Assembly (NCBI GenBank): GCA_902728285.1
Contig: CACVBU010000046.1
Location: 1,047,997-1,111,996, forward strand
DNA length: 64,000 bases
Direction: 5' to 3'
Source of the DNA: Clytia hemisphaerica
Taxonomy: Eukaryota > Cnidaria > Hydrozoa > Leptothecata > Clytiidae
The position numbers and the translations under genes are program-made. Position 1 is the first letter of the stretch. Every line of letters starts with the position of its first letter. Under the pieces are notes generated by a model. That model saw only the letters and a program-made list of their open reading frames with translations. It searched no databases and was not told where the DNA came from. Below are positions 23,267-33,821 of the stretch, piece by piece.

Positions 23267-25286
23267 AGGAATAGTGTATTGCTACGCAAATCAAAATATT
23301 ATGGTCACGTGTCTGGAATTTGATTGGTCGAACGGGATTTCACTTTCGTTTTCGTAATGTAAACAAACCGAAAAAAAATACTTTGCGACATAAAAAAGTT
23401 GGGAGGGGAATGAGAAATCTTTCGTGTAATTTCTTCTGTCTTGTATCATACTTATATGAAGGAAATTTTCTGTTTTGCTATGCCAAAATTGATTCACAAA
23501 TGTAAATACTACACAAGAGTTTTTCTATACACAAAGAGATTGTGAGATGAGAAGATATAAACAGTTCTTTTTTGTTTTCCTGTGTTCTTTGTGTTTCATC
23601 AAGAGCAGATGAACAAAATAACAAATAGTAAATAATGCATAAAACATTTTTTGAAAAAAATAACATCACATTACAAAATTCCTGTATATACATTTGGATT
23701 TTGAAAACTATATAGGTATTTACAAATTCTTTATGGCTTCACTTTTATCAAGAGTGATGCAAAAGTATTTGAATAATAATATGACCTCCTCTTTGAAGTT
23801 GCCTTCCAAAATATTTCTTTCCATTCAAAAAAAAATTCTCAATTAAAGCACCCTCAGAGTTTTTCACACAGTAGCACTTCATAGGGAAAAAGGTTACCTA
23901 GAAAATAAAATTTTATCAATACTGTTGGTGAAAAAATACTTCCTTTTTTTAGCAGAAAATGTTTTAATATCTTAAAATTTTATCATTGAGTATATATGTA
24001 TTTATCGTCACTTCATACAACACCAGTCACAATATTCCACAATCACTCAAGTTAACAACGTAAATAAAATGTAAACAGTTCTTCTTACAGCAGCATATCC
24101 ATACCACTGTAAAAAATGCAGCTATGTCCATCCATAACGAAACAAACTGGTACATGAAAAATATGTTCAACTGTTCCCAAATCATAGCATGTACGAGGAC
24201 TTTCAAAAAGGATGCAGAGATATGTAGCTTCAGAGTCGAACCATGCCAGAAGCACAAGAAGACAAAGTCCCTTGATCGATGGTTTGATCTTAATTTTCAA
24301 TGATACTACAGGATTTTAAATTTAATCAAATCAATGTGTCCTACTGCTACTTCCTCAACATTATTTCATAAAATTCCAAATCAGTACAATATGATGCTCA
24401 GAGTTTTTCGTTCATCGTAGAGTTACTTTTCACTTCATTTTATTTGGTTCGTGCAAAATCTCACGATACAGTGCTTTTATTATCGAGAAAATAATATCCG
24501 CGTTCCATGATTCTATCGAAGTATTCTGAAGTTATGTAGACTACAGTGTCCAGAGTTGATTTTTCAAGTCATTGGATGAACAAAAATGTCCCATATTTTG
24601 AAGTACGAACCATGAAAATCTTCTTTGAACATGACTTTCTTGTCTTGATGAGTTTGATTCACTTCTCAGATCCATATGCACACTTTCGAGAGAAAATAGA
24701 AATCTCTTTCTCCTCTTGAGTGTTCAAAATTGACTACATTGTTATTTAACTGAAAGCAAGAGAAGAGATAGTTCTGTATAAATTGGTTACTGTAGCAAAA
24801 GAATTCAATCTTGATATTAAATATCTTCTTGTATCTTCAGCATCATAGAAAAATAAACATTGAAACTTTGCACAAAGATAGTTGAATAAAAACACTTTAT
24901 GATTTTGGTGCTTTACCTATTTGCTTGACACTTAAAAGTTTCACATTAAAAATCATATCCAGCTGAATCTCGAGCATCACTGAAAAATATGCTTTGAAAC
25001 TTTCCATAATGATAGTTCAATAATAATATGACCTATTTCAGTTAATATTAACACTGCTCAGCCACAAAATGATCAATAAAGATCTCGTAAACATTACAGT
25101 TTTTCTCAATAAGGATTTTCCAGTCGCCATTTTCTTCTAGCTCGTTTTTTGAGCAAGACTAGAATCTCGTTCGGTTTTCTCGCGCCCTTGACGGGAAATA
25201 CTCACTCGGGTAGTTTCACTTTTTGCGGGAAAAACATGAGCGAGTTTCTTTGCTGTCGAGTTCAACTGTAGCAATACACTATTCCT
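23267..25286. mobile_element. 2.02-kb TTAA-flanked element without coding capacity
   Basis: AGGAATAGTGTATTGCTAC at 23,267 is exactly inverted at the right end (to 25,286), and TTAA lies outside both (23,263-23,266 and 25,287-25,290). AGG...CCT termini with TTAA fit Kolobok-type elements better than piggyBac. The interior shows internal direct similarity (about 24,810-24,900 against 24,945-25,035) and only short AT-type frames. Probably a non-autonomous derivative. Confidence 0.8.
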
Positions 25287-25685
25287 TTAAATTGGTAATC
25301 GAGCTCGAGAGAGCCCAGTTCTCAATAAAAAAAATGCCGAGTATCAATAACTTATCAATTATCTAAATCATTCAATATTTAGTCCATTGATAGGGCAATA
25401 TGCTTTTGAAATAGAGAAAAAATACAAATTTTCATCACACCCTCTTATTCTAATCTCACAGAATTACAGGAATTTGATTATTCGAGAAGGATTTTAAGGA
25501 TAACAATTAATGAATGTCCTTCAGACTCAACAAATTACAATTTTTCCTTGTTACTCGAGTGATGAATCGTTAATTGTACTCAAAAATGTGCGACAAGATT
25601 GTATTAATGGTGTAGCTATTTCTTTCTTGCAACACAGGTCTACTGAGAATTATCATTAATCAAGTCAAGCTCTTTGAAAGCGAAG
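25287..25685. other. upstream region of the HMG/zinc-finger gene
   Basis: About 400 bp between the element and the candidate ATG at 25,686. No core promoter motif can be asserted. Confidence 0.3.
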
Positions 25686-26211
25686 ATGTCACAAAATGAG
25701 GGTAATGAATTCTATCTATATGTAGATCGGCTACGATTAATGTTTGACGTTTACTCTAGATCTTTTCCCTCTCAACTCGATTTCTATAATTATGAATTCC
25801 TCTGAAGTAAACAAAACAAAGAGCAACTGGAAAGTGAATGTCAATCAAAATGGTAGTGTGATCACATAAAGGACTATTTTGAAACAACTGACTGAAGTAG
25901 TTTCAATTTTTTTTAAATGAATTAGACCTTTTTTACAAATATATAAATATTGTCTCTAATTTCTTAACTGAAAACCTTTAATGATTTTCTTTATTCAACT
26001 TAAAAATGTTACTAACCATTTGAGAATGATTTGTTTGTGGTTAGATCATGATAATGATTAGATGACCCACTTTAGCCTATAATTATTCATCTTTGCCAAT
26101 TTAAAATGTTTGTTAGTAACATTTATCTTTTTAGAAGCACAAGTAAATTCTGCGGCTGGGTCCACTTTGACATCTAGTGATGATGAAGTGGCAAATGGTC
26201 TTTTTCATTTA

Positions 26212-26420
26212 CTGTCAATTGGGGTTACTTTCATAAGTGAGGGGTAACTTTTATCACTTCCAAACAGCAGACTGTTCTGGTCTGCAATTTGTAAATTTAG
26301 CTAGAATGTAAACAATCCATGTCATGACTTTTGGCTTTTATTAATTGGGGACCAGAAAATGTTGTGGGGTGCAGTTGATGAACGTTACCCCTCACGTATG
26401 AAAGTAACCCCAATTGACAG
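26212..26420. mobile_element. 209-bp MITE with 37-bp inverted ends, TA-flanked
   Basis: CTGTCAATTGGGGTTACTTT, extending to 37 bp, is inverted at the right end with one mismatch. TA lies on each side. It sits 13 bp after the donor of exon 2 of the HMG-type gene. The interior is short and non-coding. Confidence 0.8.
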
Positions 26421-27110
26421 TAAAATTTTCAGGGAGTTTTGATTTAAACAATATCAATTCTTCTCTTCCAACATTATCTTTACATTTAGAAGTATCCTTA
26501 TCATTGATTTTTGAAATTTTTCACATTTTCTAACCCTCCAACTTATTTATTATTTATGGGAAAGTATTTTTCATATATCAAAGTATTTTTACTAAGTATA
26601 TTATGTACCTAGATTAGATGTTTACTATCTTTAGACCTTGAGGCAAGTATGTTATGATTCAAAATCATCAAAGAATTAATAAAAAGTAATAAATGACATC
26701 ATCAATTTTTTTACAGGGCTAGGTACAGTTCAGCTCAAAAAGAAGACGAACGGCTATCATTTGTACTTAAAGAAGAAATCTGTAAGTAGAAACAGCATCC
26801 TAGAGGAACTACATTTTAAAACACTCCATGGGAAAAATCACTTCATAGTTGTTTTCAAGTAGGACAAAGATATACTTTTCTATATTTTTCAAATCGTAGA
26901 AATCACTAGTGGAGGAAACAGAGCAACAGAAGAAGCATCCCCCAACGATTCAAGAGATCAGCAAGATAGCAGGAAAGAGTTGGAAAGGTATACTCATAAT
27001 AGTTTTCATTGCTTGGTTTATATTTGGACCAAATCCTGAAATCGGTTTTTCTGATAGTCTTAAAATAGTTCTGTAAAAACTACAGTAATTCTAGCAGAAA
27101 CTTTCCTTAA

Positions 27111-27866
27111 CCCTATTTTTATCAGGGGGGGTGTTTTCCACCAGGCTTGCACTCTTTTGCTAATAGCTCACTGAAAAATTTTTTTAACACTCTGAAAGTT
27201 TTTGACTTTTAATATAATCCTATTAGCAGCATATATACCAAATTTTACAATTATACACCGACCAGATCAGGTTTTATGACTTTTTTGTGCAGGCATATCA
27301 TAAAATCAAGCTAAAACCCTGTAAAATCCCAGAATCTTAAATTTAGCATAACTTTGGATCTAGGCATCCAACTGACTTCAAATTTTGACAGGTTTTAGGT
27401 ATCAATGATAAATTTTAAAAAATATTTTAAAAATTTTCAAAAACTGCTGACGTCATCAAAAATGACGTCATAATTTTTTGAAACAATTTACTCATTTTCT
27501 GCATGGATTTTAAACCTCGATTTTATTAGTATGTTAAAAACCGGCAAATATATTAAACATATTCTTTTTGGCTTTTAGAAATTTAAAACAGAATTGAAAA
27601 ATCTCCATTCGTTAAACTTTAACTGCTATTTTATTGAATATTACTTTATCATTGGTAAGCGTTAATTGTGAAACTTTGCGATGACGTCATCATCTTTGTG
27701 ATGATGTCATCAACCCAAATTTTTTTCTATGAACTCCTTTTATGGTAGAGAACATTTGTGCCAAATTTCAAGTCCATACCTTTTCTAAATCAAAAGTTAA
27801 GCAAGGCTGGTGGAAAACACCCCCCCTTGAGAATACAAAATCCGAAAAAGCCTGATAATAATAGGG
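27111..27866. mobile_element. TTAA-flanked 756-bp MITE (family B)
   Basis: CCCTATTTTTATCAGG and its inverse (one mismatch) are flanked by TTAA at 27,107-27,110 and 27,867-27,870. A second inverted block, GGTGTTTTCCACCAG with GCTTGC, extends the ends. GATGACGTCAT and a conserved TTTGATTTAG-type inner block are shared with 17,702-18,264. No coding frame. It occupies an intron of the HMG/zinc-finger gene. Confidence 0.85.
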
Positions 27867-28330
27867 TTAAGACCTTTTCTATAGGAATTACTGTCACAGG
27901 AAAGCTTTCTGCATTTTCCAATTTTAAGGTGGAGAAATTGATAAGAGAACTGCATTAGTTTAATAGGATTGAAATGAGCCTTGAGCCCCCCCCCCCCCCC
28001 CTAAATGGTGTATATTTGACCATTTGTTCACTTCTATGTAGGAATGGATCAAGAAAGGCAAAGCAGAGAGAGATGAACATGAGCCTAAGGAATTCAAATG
28101 TCGAAAACGTGGAAAGAAATTTAACGAAGAGAAATATCTTAGAACCCACGATAAAATATATTAATGTGCTGTCTGTGGCAAGAGGTTTGGCACCCCTCAA
28201 ATATTGAAAGTACACAGCAAAAGTCACAGCAAGTCGTATGAATGTGCATGTGGTAGATTCTTTGGGGTCAAGTACAATTTCCAGCGACATAAAAAAAATG
28301 TACACAAAATAGGGTTGTAACGTTTGTATA

Positions 28331-28636
28331 AACTGTGAAACAGACAGCATGTTTGTTAAATGTATACTGGAAAAAGTAAGGTGGAAATATAAACATTTCG
28401 ACGTTGCTGATGCATCATTACTCGGCTATCCACTCTCAGCTATCTTTAATATATTTTGACTTCTACCTCTTGAGACGGTACAAAGTCATGCTTGAACTTA
28501 GTAGTTTTTTAAAGGTAATTTTTACTTCTAACTTTTTTGCTGTACTCTGTAGACAGTAAATAGTAAATATACTTCGAACATAGTAAATATATACTTTATA
28601 ACTTTCTTTTAAAAAACGTTCTTTCGTCACTTTTCC
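28331..28636. other. non-coding stretch
   Basis: Nothing recognised. Confidence 0.35.
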
Positions 28637-29157
28637 TAGCCTGGATATCCAGGTTGTAAACTATTTCACAGTCTAGTTTTTGATATTTTATGTTCTGGTT
28701 TACAGCCTGGTCTCCCTAGTGCGATTTGCATTCTCTTTAAGAGAATGCAGTCCGCTTGCTCGCGCTCACTTCGCTAAAACCGTAAGGTCCAATCTACACG
28801 GCGTTGAGCAATTCTAAAGCAAAAATAGGATAGTCCTCCAGTTGCTAGCAATGAAGATAGGGCTTTCTGTTACATGAAAAAGAAGAAAACAGAGGCAAGT
28901 TCATTTTCCAAGAAAACATGGTTGGTCATGATAATGCATGCAAACTTTTTTATGGACTTTGGTGTAATCTTTGGACGTTTTAAATAGTTTTAGATCTTGT
29001 AAGACTGCTTTTTATAAATTTCTGTTTTGTTGCCCTGGGTTGGCTGGGAAACATGGGTTTTCATTTTCATTCTCTAGGGAGACCAAGCTCTATAATTTTA
29101 GAACTTTGTATGTTCAGGTGAATTTTGTTTTTTCTAAAATTTTGAGCTTGGATATCC
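28637..29157 (+). mobile_element. copy of the TAGCCTGG family with a nested insert
   Basis: Starts TAGCCTGGATATCCAGG and ends with CTCTATAATTTTAGAACTTT ... GAGCTTGGATATCC, matching both arms of the complete element at 15,432. The last six bases of the right repeat are altered. The middle is replaced by another inverted-repeat element. Confidence 0.75.
28708..29085. mobile_element. nested inverted-repeat element
   Basis: TGGTCTCCCTAG at the left and CTAGGGAGACCA at the right are perfect 12-bp inverse copies. Between them is sequence absent from the other host copies, including a GC-rich start (CTTGCTCGCGCTCACTTCGC). No coding. Confidence 0.6.
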
Positions 29158-29274
29158 TTTCTCTCCTTTCTCTAGGATCCAGAATTCAAGGTTTATATTT
29201 TACATTGTTGTTTACTAATTCAGCTACCTTCAAAGGGGGCTATTTTCTGGGGAACTAATTTCCCTTGAGGTATT

Positions 29275-29544
29275 TTATTGATAACACTTCCCAGTTTCGA
29301 AAATTAAAGTATACGACGCTTTTTCAAGAAGAAACTCAGCAAATTTGTGACATGTCTGGTATTGGATGATTTGCTTTCCGGCTGGACATTTTGATGGAAG
29401 GTGATTGTCTTGTCCGGACTCGGAGTCGCAGATATTGCACAGTCTTTTGGCTGGGTTGTTGTAGTAGCCTGATCTGCCTTTGCAGATATGGCAAATTGAG
29501 ATTAGATAAAGGAGATGACTTTTTAAATCAGGAATTTGCACCAC
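29275..29544 (-). CDS. possible small cysteine-rich exon
   Basis: On the minus strand a frame contains CHICKGRSGYYNNPAKRLCN, then ICDSESGQDNHLPSKCPAG and a C/H pair, ending KCYQ stop at 29,275. Spaced CxxC pairs suggest a zinc-ribbon-like fold. The plus strand overlapping 29,490-29,544 is also open, so only one of the two can be right there. Family not recognised. Confidence 0.3.
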   Translation of the reverse strand: MVQIPDLKSHLLYLISICHICKGRSGYYNNPAKRLCNICDSESGQDNHLPSKCPAGKQIIQYQTCHKFAEFLLEKASYTLIFETGKCYQ

Positions 29545-31110
29545 CTCCTCAGAAATTCAAAGAAAAGCCTGAGAATGAGAGTGCTCAAGAAATTGAAGAC
29601 CTTGAACAAAAAACTCAAAATCTCGTTGTCTGGTTCAACAAAGAAAGCCAAGACAAGGCAAAAAATTCCAAAGAACTGAAAGAAATTAAAAAAGACACAA
29701 ATTCTCTTTCTCGTCGACTTGATAAAGCACTGACAAAAATTAATACCCGCAATGTCAACAAAAAGAATTAACAGACAAAAAGAAAAAACAATTGAATTTG
29801 AGGAAATGCTAGGTAAAAAACAAGAAGAAATGGACAGTCTTTAAGAAAACTTTTTAAAAATTGATCAAAGACTAAAAAAAAATTGAAGAGTAACAGCCGG
29901 TTCCGCAAATCTCTTTGTGTTTGGAAGAAAAAAGCAAGAAGGCTCAGAAAAAAAGAAAATGCTAGAGAAGAAACAGTTTTTCAATCTTATGTGAAAGAGC
30001 TTAAATAATTTGCCAGTTCTTACTGCTGTCAAGCATGATTTAAAATGTTCATAATTTATGTAGAATGCCGAGCTATGGGATTAATTAACAAACTTGTCAC
30101 TGGTCCCTTATGGAGAAAAATGGCAGAAGAAAAGTCTGCCATAGATATGTCTGAACACTACCAAAACATGTATGAGTGCTTCAAACCCAGACTGTTTTAT
30201 TGAAGGAAAGGAGTCTCTTTTTGAAAACCTCCTGCATAAGGATGATATTTTTGAAGCCTTGATTGTGCCTAATGAAGTTGATTTTGATCTTTTGAAGCAA
30301 CTTTTAGGTATTGTTTTCACTACATTTATTTGTAATGATCTCTGAGCAAATGCTCCATGAGTATTTGCACAGGAAATACAAATCTCCTTCTGCCCAAATA
30401 GCTAAAGAGGCAAAAAATGTTCCAACAACAAATGTACCTGCAGAAAGAGACTTTGGACTTCTTGATAGGTTGCTTAAGAGCAAGCCTAAACCCCTTGATT
30501 TAGTTTATTAGGGGTTAATAATGTGTAAAACAAATGGCACAAAAGAATGGCTGGACAAATTAAGCCCTTCAAAATTAGCTGAAGTAATGAAAGCTGCTGG
30601 ACTTTCTAAACCACAGCAAAGGATGTGGAAAAGGAAAAGGAAAAATTAACGAGATTCGGGCTGAAAATCAGGCACAAAAGAAACAAAAGCTTATTGCTGA
30701 CAAAGAGCAGCTCACTATTTCAATCCAGCAACATGGTTGTTTAAGGGTATATTCTGTAAAGCTTAAGTCTGCTTTAGAAAAACTGAGTACTGATGAATTA
30801 AAAAGAGAGGCTTTGAAATGTCAATAACAATTTAGGAAAAATGTAATAAATAGTAACGCTGAAAAGAACACTTTTTTACATGACTACTTTACTGATTCTT
30901 AAAATAAACCAATAGATGAACTCCAAGAAAATTTAATCAAAATAATAGAATGGAAGGTTTCTGAACCGGCAGAAAGAGATTTCAGTACTCCAGTCATCCT
31001 AATTGATGATTTGGTGCAGCAAGAGAGAAAAAAACTTCTTGCAGTAGCCAAAGAAATTAAAGATTGCTTTTTGGGCGGTAAGCCAAAAAGTTAAAAAAAA
31101 GGTTTCTAGG
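29490..31110 (+). pseudogene. decayed coiled-coil element gene, multicopy cnidarian type
   Basis: The first part (to 29,771) is a Glu/Lys coiled coil with heptads (EIEDLEQKTQNLVVWFNKES, LSRRLDKALTKIN). Around 30,060-30,310 come CRAMGLINKLVTGPLWRKM and SEHYQNMYECF. At 30,335-30,510 come EQMLHEYLHRKYKSPSAQIA and TNVPAERDFGLLDRLLKSKP; then KEWLDKLSPSKLAEVMKAAG and a charged helix. The order (GLI.K.VTGPLWR, then NV..ERDF..LDRLL, then a charged coiled coil) matches, from memory, uncharacterised multicopy proteins of corals and Hydra. Stops and frame changes occur at about 29,771, 29,840, 30,200, 30,510 and 30,825, so this copy is dead. Function of the family is unknown to me. Confidence 0.6.
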
Positions 31111-31139
31111 GAGGACAAAATAAAAAATCATCAAGCTCC

Positions 31140-31642
31140 CAAGCTACCAAAAAACAAAAAATAAATCACTTAAAAGGAAAAGTGGTGTTGCAAAAGGTTC
31201 CTCTGGAACATCTAAAAAGAAAAAAAGTGATCTCTTTTCTCTTGAACATGTGCCAATCATTTCTTCTCCAACAGATCTAGTAGGAAAACTTGTTGAACAT
31301 CTCATCCAACTCTCTGTGTCTAGCAAAAATGAAATGGAATGGCATAAAGGCCTTGTTCATGAAATAAAATAGGACTCAAAGGATGATGAAGGTGACACAT
31401 CTGTTTATAATTTATACCACGATTTAAAAAATGACGAGCTAAAATTGATCCAAGTAACATCTGAAGACTTTGAAAGTGCTGATATGATGGAGTGCCTTTA
31501 TGCAGATGAGAACAGTGGTCTTGAAAATTGGTGGAAAGGACAGGTTGATGATATTGTTGAAAATAGCGATCCAAACATGTATTCTATAACAGTAGTTGAA
31601 TTTGCTTTTTTGACAACTTCAGTATTGAAGGGTGAAATTTAG
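31140..31642 (+). pseudogene. Tudor/SGF29-like domain segment of the same decayed gene
   Basis: After a lysine/serine-rich linker the frame reads SPTDLVGKLVEHLIQL, then NEMEWHKGLVHEIK, a TAG at about 31,370, and TSVYNLYHDLKNDELKLI. The pattern VGK.V.H ... W..G.V...... Y.L..DL...DL.I resembles Tudor-like (SGF29/Agenet type) folds that bind modified tails. The frame then continues (ADMMECLYADENSGLENWWK) to a stop at 31,640. The internal stop shows it is broken. It is in line with the coiled-coil part and probably its C-terminus. Confidence 0.45.
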
Positions 31643-32000
31643 TTTCAATATTGTGCATGTTTACAGCAGCAGCATAACATAACAGGACCATTAATAATAC
31701 AATGGAAGTGAGGTCCGCGGTATCTCACATTTTATTATATAAAGACCAATTTTTGGCTTACAATTTCCCCTAAAATATTGAATGTCAAGCAAATTCTGAA
31801 CCAAAAAAAAAATATTGAAATGCTTGAAGCATTAATGATTAATGGTAGAGATTGATTAAACTAAAAAGCAGGTACATCATACGAGAAAGAGTTGTTTCTG
31901 TGTCCAGGTATGACATTCTACAACCCTTCCCCTTTAATTACACAAAAACAGTTGATAATTATTTTCTGTCTGTTTTTCTATTCACTTCTTTCAGCAATAA
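31643..32000. other. intron-like AT-rich stretch
   Basis: Nothing recognised between the Tudor-like segment and the next exon. Confidence 0.35.
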
Positions 32001-32360
32001 CATAAAAAAATGATGGAACCATTGGAGGACCTTCCAAATCTACCTTTACCAGCCTCTCCAATTGCATATGTAAGAATTGAATTAATTATTATCTTGTTTG
32101 ACTGGCTGTTTTGTAGTTCATCTTGCTCTTTCCCATAATATTCTATATAACCTGTAGAGTTTATGTTTTCATCAGGTTTTGGATGGTGGTAAAGTTGGAG
32201 TTACAGCAGAGCATGTCGTCCTATTGGTCAAGGACACTGAACAGGTGTCCAATGATGGCCAAGATTCAGATGAAACAGATTCTTTAGTAGGGGAAGTCGA
32301 TGAACATTTAGTAGTATATAATGTGTTGCCAGTACAACAGATGTAGTGCAACAGCAACAA
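32001..32360 (+). CDS. two short exons, acidic/Gln-rich, unrecognised
   Basis: A frame from about 32,009 reads MMEPLEDLPNLPLPASPIAY up to a GTAAGA donor at 32,070. A second exon starts after CATCAG at about 32,177 (VLDGGKVGVTAEHVVLLVKD, acidic, then EHLVVYNVLPVQQM stop). Downstream, Gln-rich frames and the GNPNRGCGA repeat follow with shifts, so this is the front of the repeat-bearing gene. Function unknown. Confidence 0.35.
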
Positions 32361-32470
32361 GTAGAAGGACAGCAACAAGTCAATGTAGAACATCAATTAG
32401 ATGAAGATGTAGATCAACAGCAAATAAACCAGGTTTATCAAGTAAATTAGATTAATAATCAAGTAAATCA

Positions 32471-32607
32471 GGTTGCTGGTAATCCAAATCGTGGTTGTGG
32501 CGCTGGCAATCCAATCGTGGTTGTGGCGCTGGCAATCCAAATCGTGGTTGTGGCGCTGGCAATCCAAATCGTGGTCGTGGCGCTTGCAATCCAAATCGTG
32601 GTTTCCA
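32471..32607 (+). repeat. 27-bp coding-type minisatellite, five units
   Basis: The unit GGYAATCCAAATCGTGGTTG TGGCGCT (27 bp, encoding GNPNRGCGA) repeats five times. One unit is 26 bp, shifting the frame. If translated without the deletion it gives a Gly/Asn/Arg-rich tail. Confidence 0.8.
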
Positions 32608-33076
32608 TCCATCCAAACCCAATTGATACGGTCTACTTGTTGTTGACGACAATAAATGATTTTTTTTTAAATTTTTACTATTTGTTACTACATCTGCAAT
32701 GAGAAAAGAAAGTATTGGTAATTCTAAATGTGGTAATGTTTCATATTTTCATGTTTCTCATTTTATAGATTAGCAACTACTTCTTGCTGAAATTTCTTGC
32801 TGAAATAAATAAACATTTTATATTTTTAGAGCAACTTTTCGATTGAAAGTAGAAAATCTTTTTCAATACTTTGAAGATTTCTTTAATAATTTTTATTTTG
32901 AAACGGGTGAAACATCTGTGTTAAATGAATTAACAGTTAAATTTGATTTTATTATGTTTTCTCGTTACAGTGAACGAAGTAAAAGCTCAACAAAGCCTGG
33001 ATATTTCTTTTATTGTAATCAATGGATTTGACCATCAAAAGAGAGTGAGCTTGATCTTTCCACATAGCATAAATCC
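32608..33076. other. non-coding stretch
   Basis: A 62-codon frame at 32,843-33,031 is open, but without motif or splice partners. Nothing else seen. Confidence 0.3.
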
Positions 33077-33318
33077 CATAGTATGATGCATTTTACAGAT
33101 CAGTCTTTAAAATACGACTCAATGGTCCGAAAAAGATGAATTTTGAATTTGACCCATTTTTTTCAATCCTTGTTAGTATGCAAATTTTCAGCTGAAACCA
33201 AGCATGGAAACATGTATTTTCCATAGCATAGTGTATTTTACAGACCGGTCTGTAAAATACCACCCAGTGGTCCGAAAAGTATGAAATTTTAAATTTGACT
33301 CATTTTCATCAATACCTG
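33077..33318. repeat. tandem pair of ~90-bp units with a palindrome
   Basis: Units at 33,077-33,170 and 33,228-33,318 share TTTTACAGA, AAAATAC, CA(A/G)TGGTCCGAAAA and TTTGAC(C/T)CATTTT. The second contains a perfect 28-bp palindrome at 33,233-33,260 (GTATTTTACAGACC and its inverse); the first has a decayed version. Confidence 0.75.
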
Positions 33319-33330
33319 TGCACCCAAAAG

Positions 33331-33425
33331 TCGGGTGCTGTCGGGTGCTGAAATTTCTAAATTTTCGAAAACACCAGACACCCAACACCCGACATCGCCC
33401 CATAGGCGTTTGGCGGTTTCCGGCC
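33331..33425. repeat. short copy of the GTCGGGTG-motif repeat
   Basis: GTCGGGTGCTGTCGGGTGCT and later CACCCAACACCCGAC flank a short core and are followed by GGCGGTTTCC, as in the block at 12,122-12,345. Confidence 0.5.
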
Positions 33426-33821
33426 CGTTATTATTTTATCGCTACATTTCCGAGCGACCACTTTGAGTTCGCCCATCGTCCGCTGATTTCGTGGCCACCT
33501 TCACTTTTCGTACATAGTGTGCTAGTAGGTTGGTTCCCCCCCCTAGAAAATGGAAAAAAATCCCTCTCCCCCCTTTTTAAATTCCCCCTCCTGAGATTTG
33601 AAAAAAAAATCCCCCCCCCTAGAATTTTTTTTTCAATTTTTGCTCTTGATGCTTCTATTCACGTTATCTCTGTTATATATACAATGAAAAATTTAAAAAA
33701 AGTTTCCACAGAGTGAAATGAAAAGTTAAAAATGAACTGCTAATGAAAGATAACTTCTAATCAATTTATTTACAAAGCGATAGGCCACACCAGAAAGATG
33801 CAAACTAGCTGGTGTCTTTTT

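Larger units (their letters stand above)
25686..28330 (+). pseudogene. HMG-box plus C2H2 zinc-finger gene, damaged
   Basis: Exon 1 starts ATGTCACAAAATGAG (GT at 25,702). Exon 2 (about 26,136-26,198) reads AQVNSAAGSTLTSSDDEVAN. Exon 3 (26,718-26,780) reads KKKTNGYHLYLKKKS. Exon 4 (26,900-26,989) reads HPPTIQEISKIAGKSWK. The last two look like helices 1 and 2 of an HMG box (NGYHLYLK, EISKIAGKSWK). The 3' exon from about 28,042 reads EWIKKGKAERDE, compatible with HMG helix 3, followed by C2H2 fingers CAVCGKRFGTPQILKVHSKSH and CACGRFFGVKYNFQRHKKNVH. It is damaged: the first finger has CRKRG where CxxC is expected, and an in-frame TAA follows THDKIY near 28,163. The exon 4 to 3' exon phase does not join directly, so an exon is missing. 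The family implies nuclear DNA binding. Two elements lie in its introns (26,212 and 27,111). Confidence 0.55.

Noticed and set aside
27986-28001. Poly-C and poly-G runs as G-quadruplex regulatory sites
   Set aside because: Single homopolymer runs recur beside many elements here and look like element-end features or slippage; no specific regulatory evidence.
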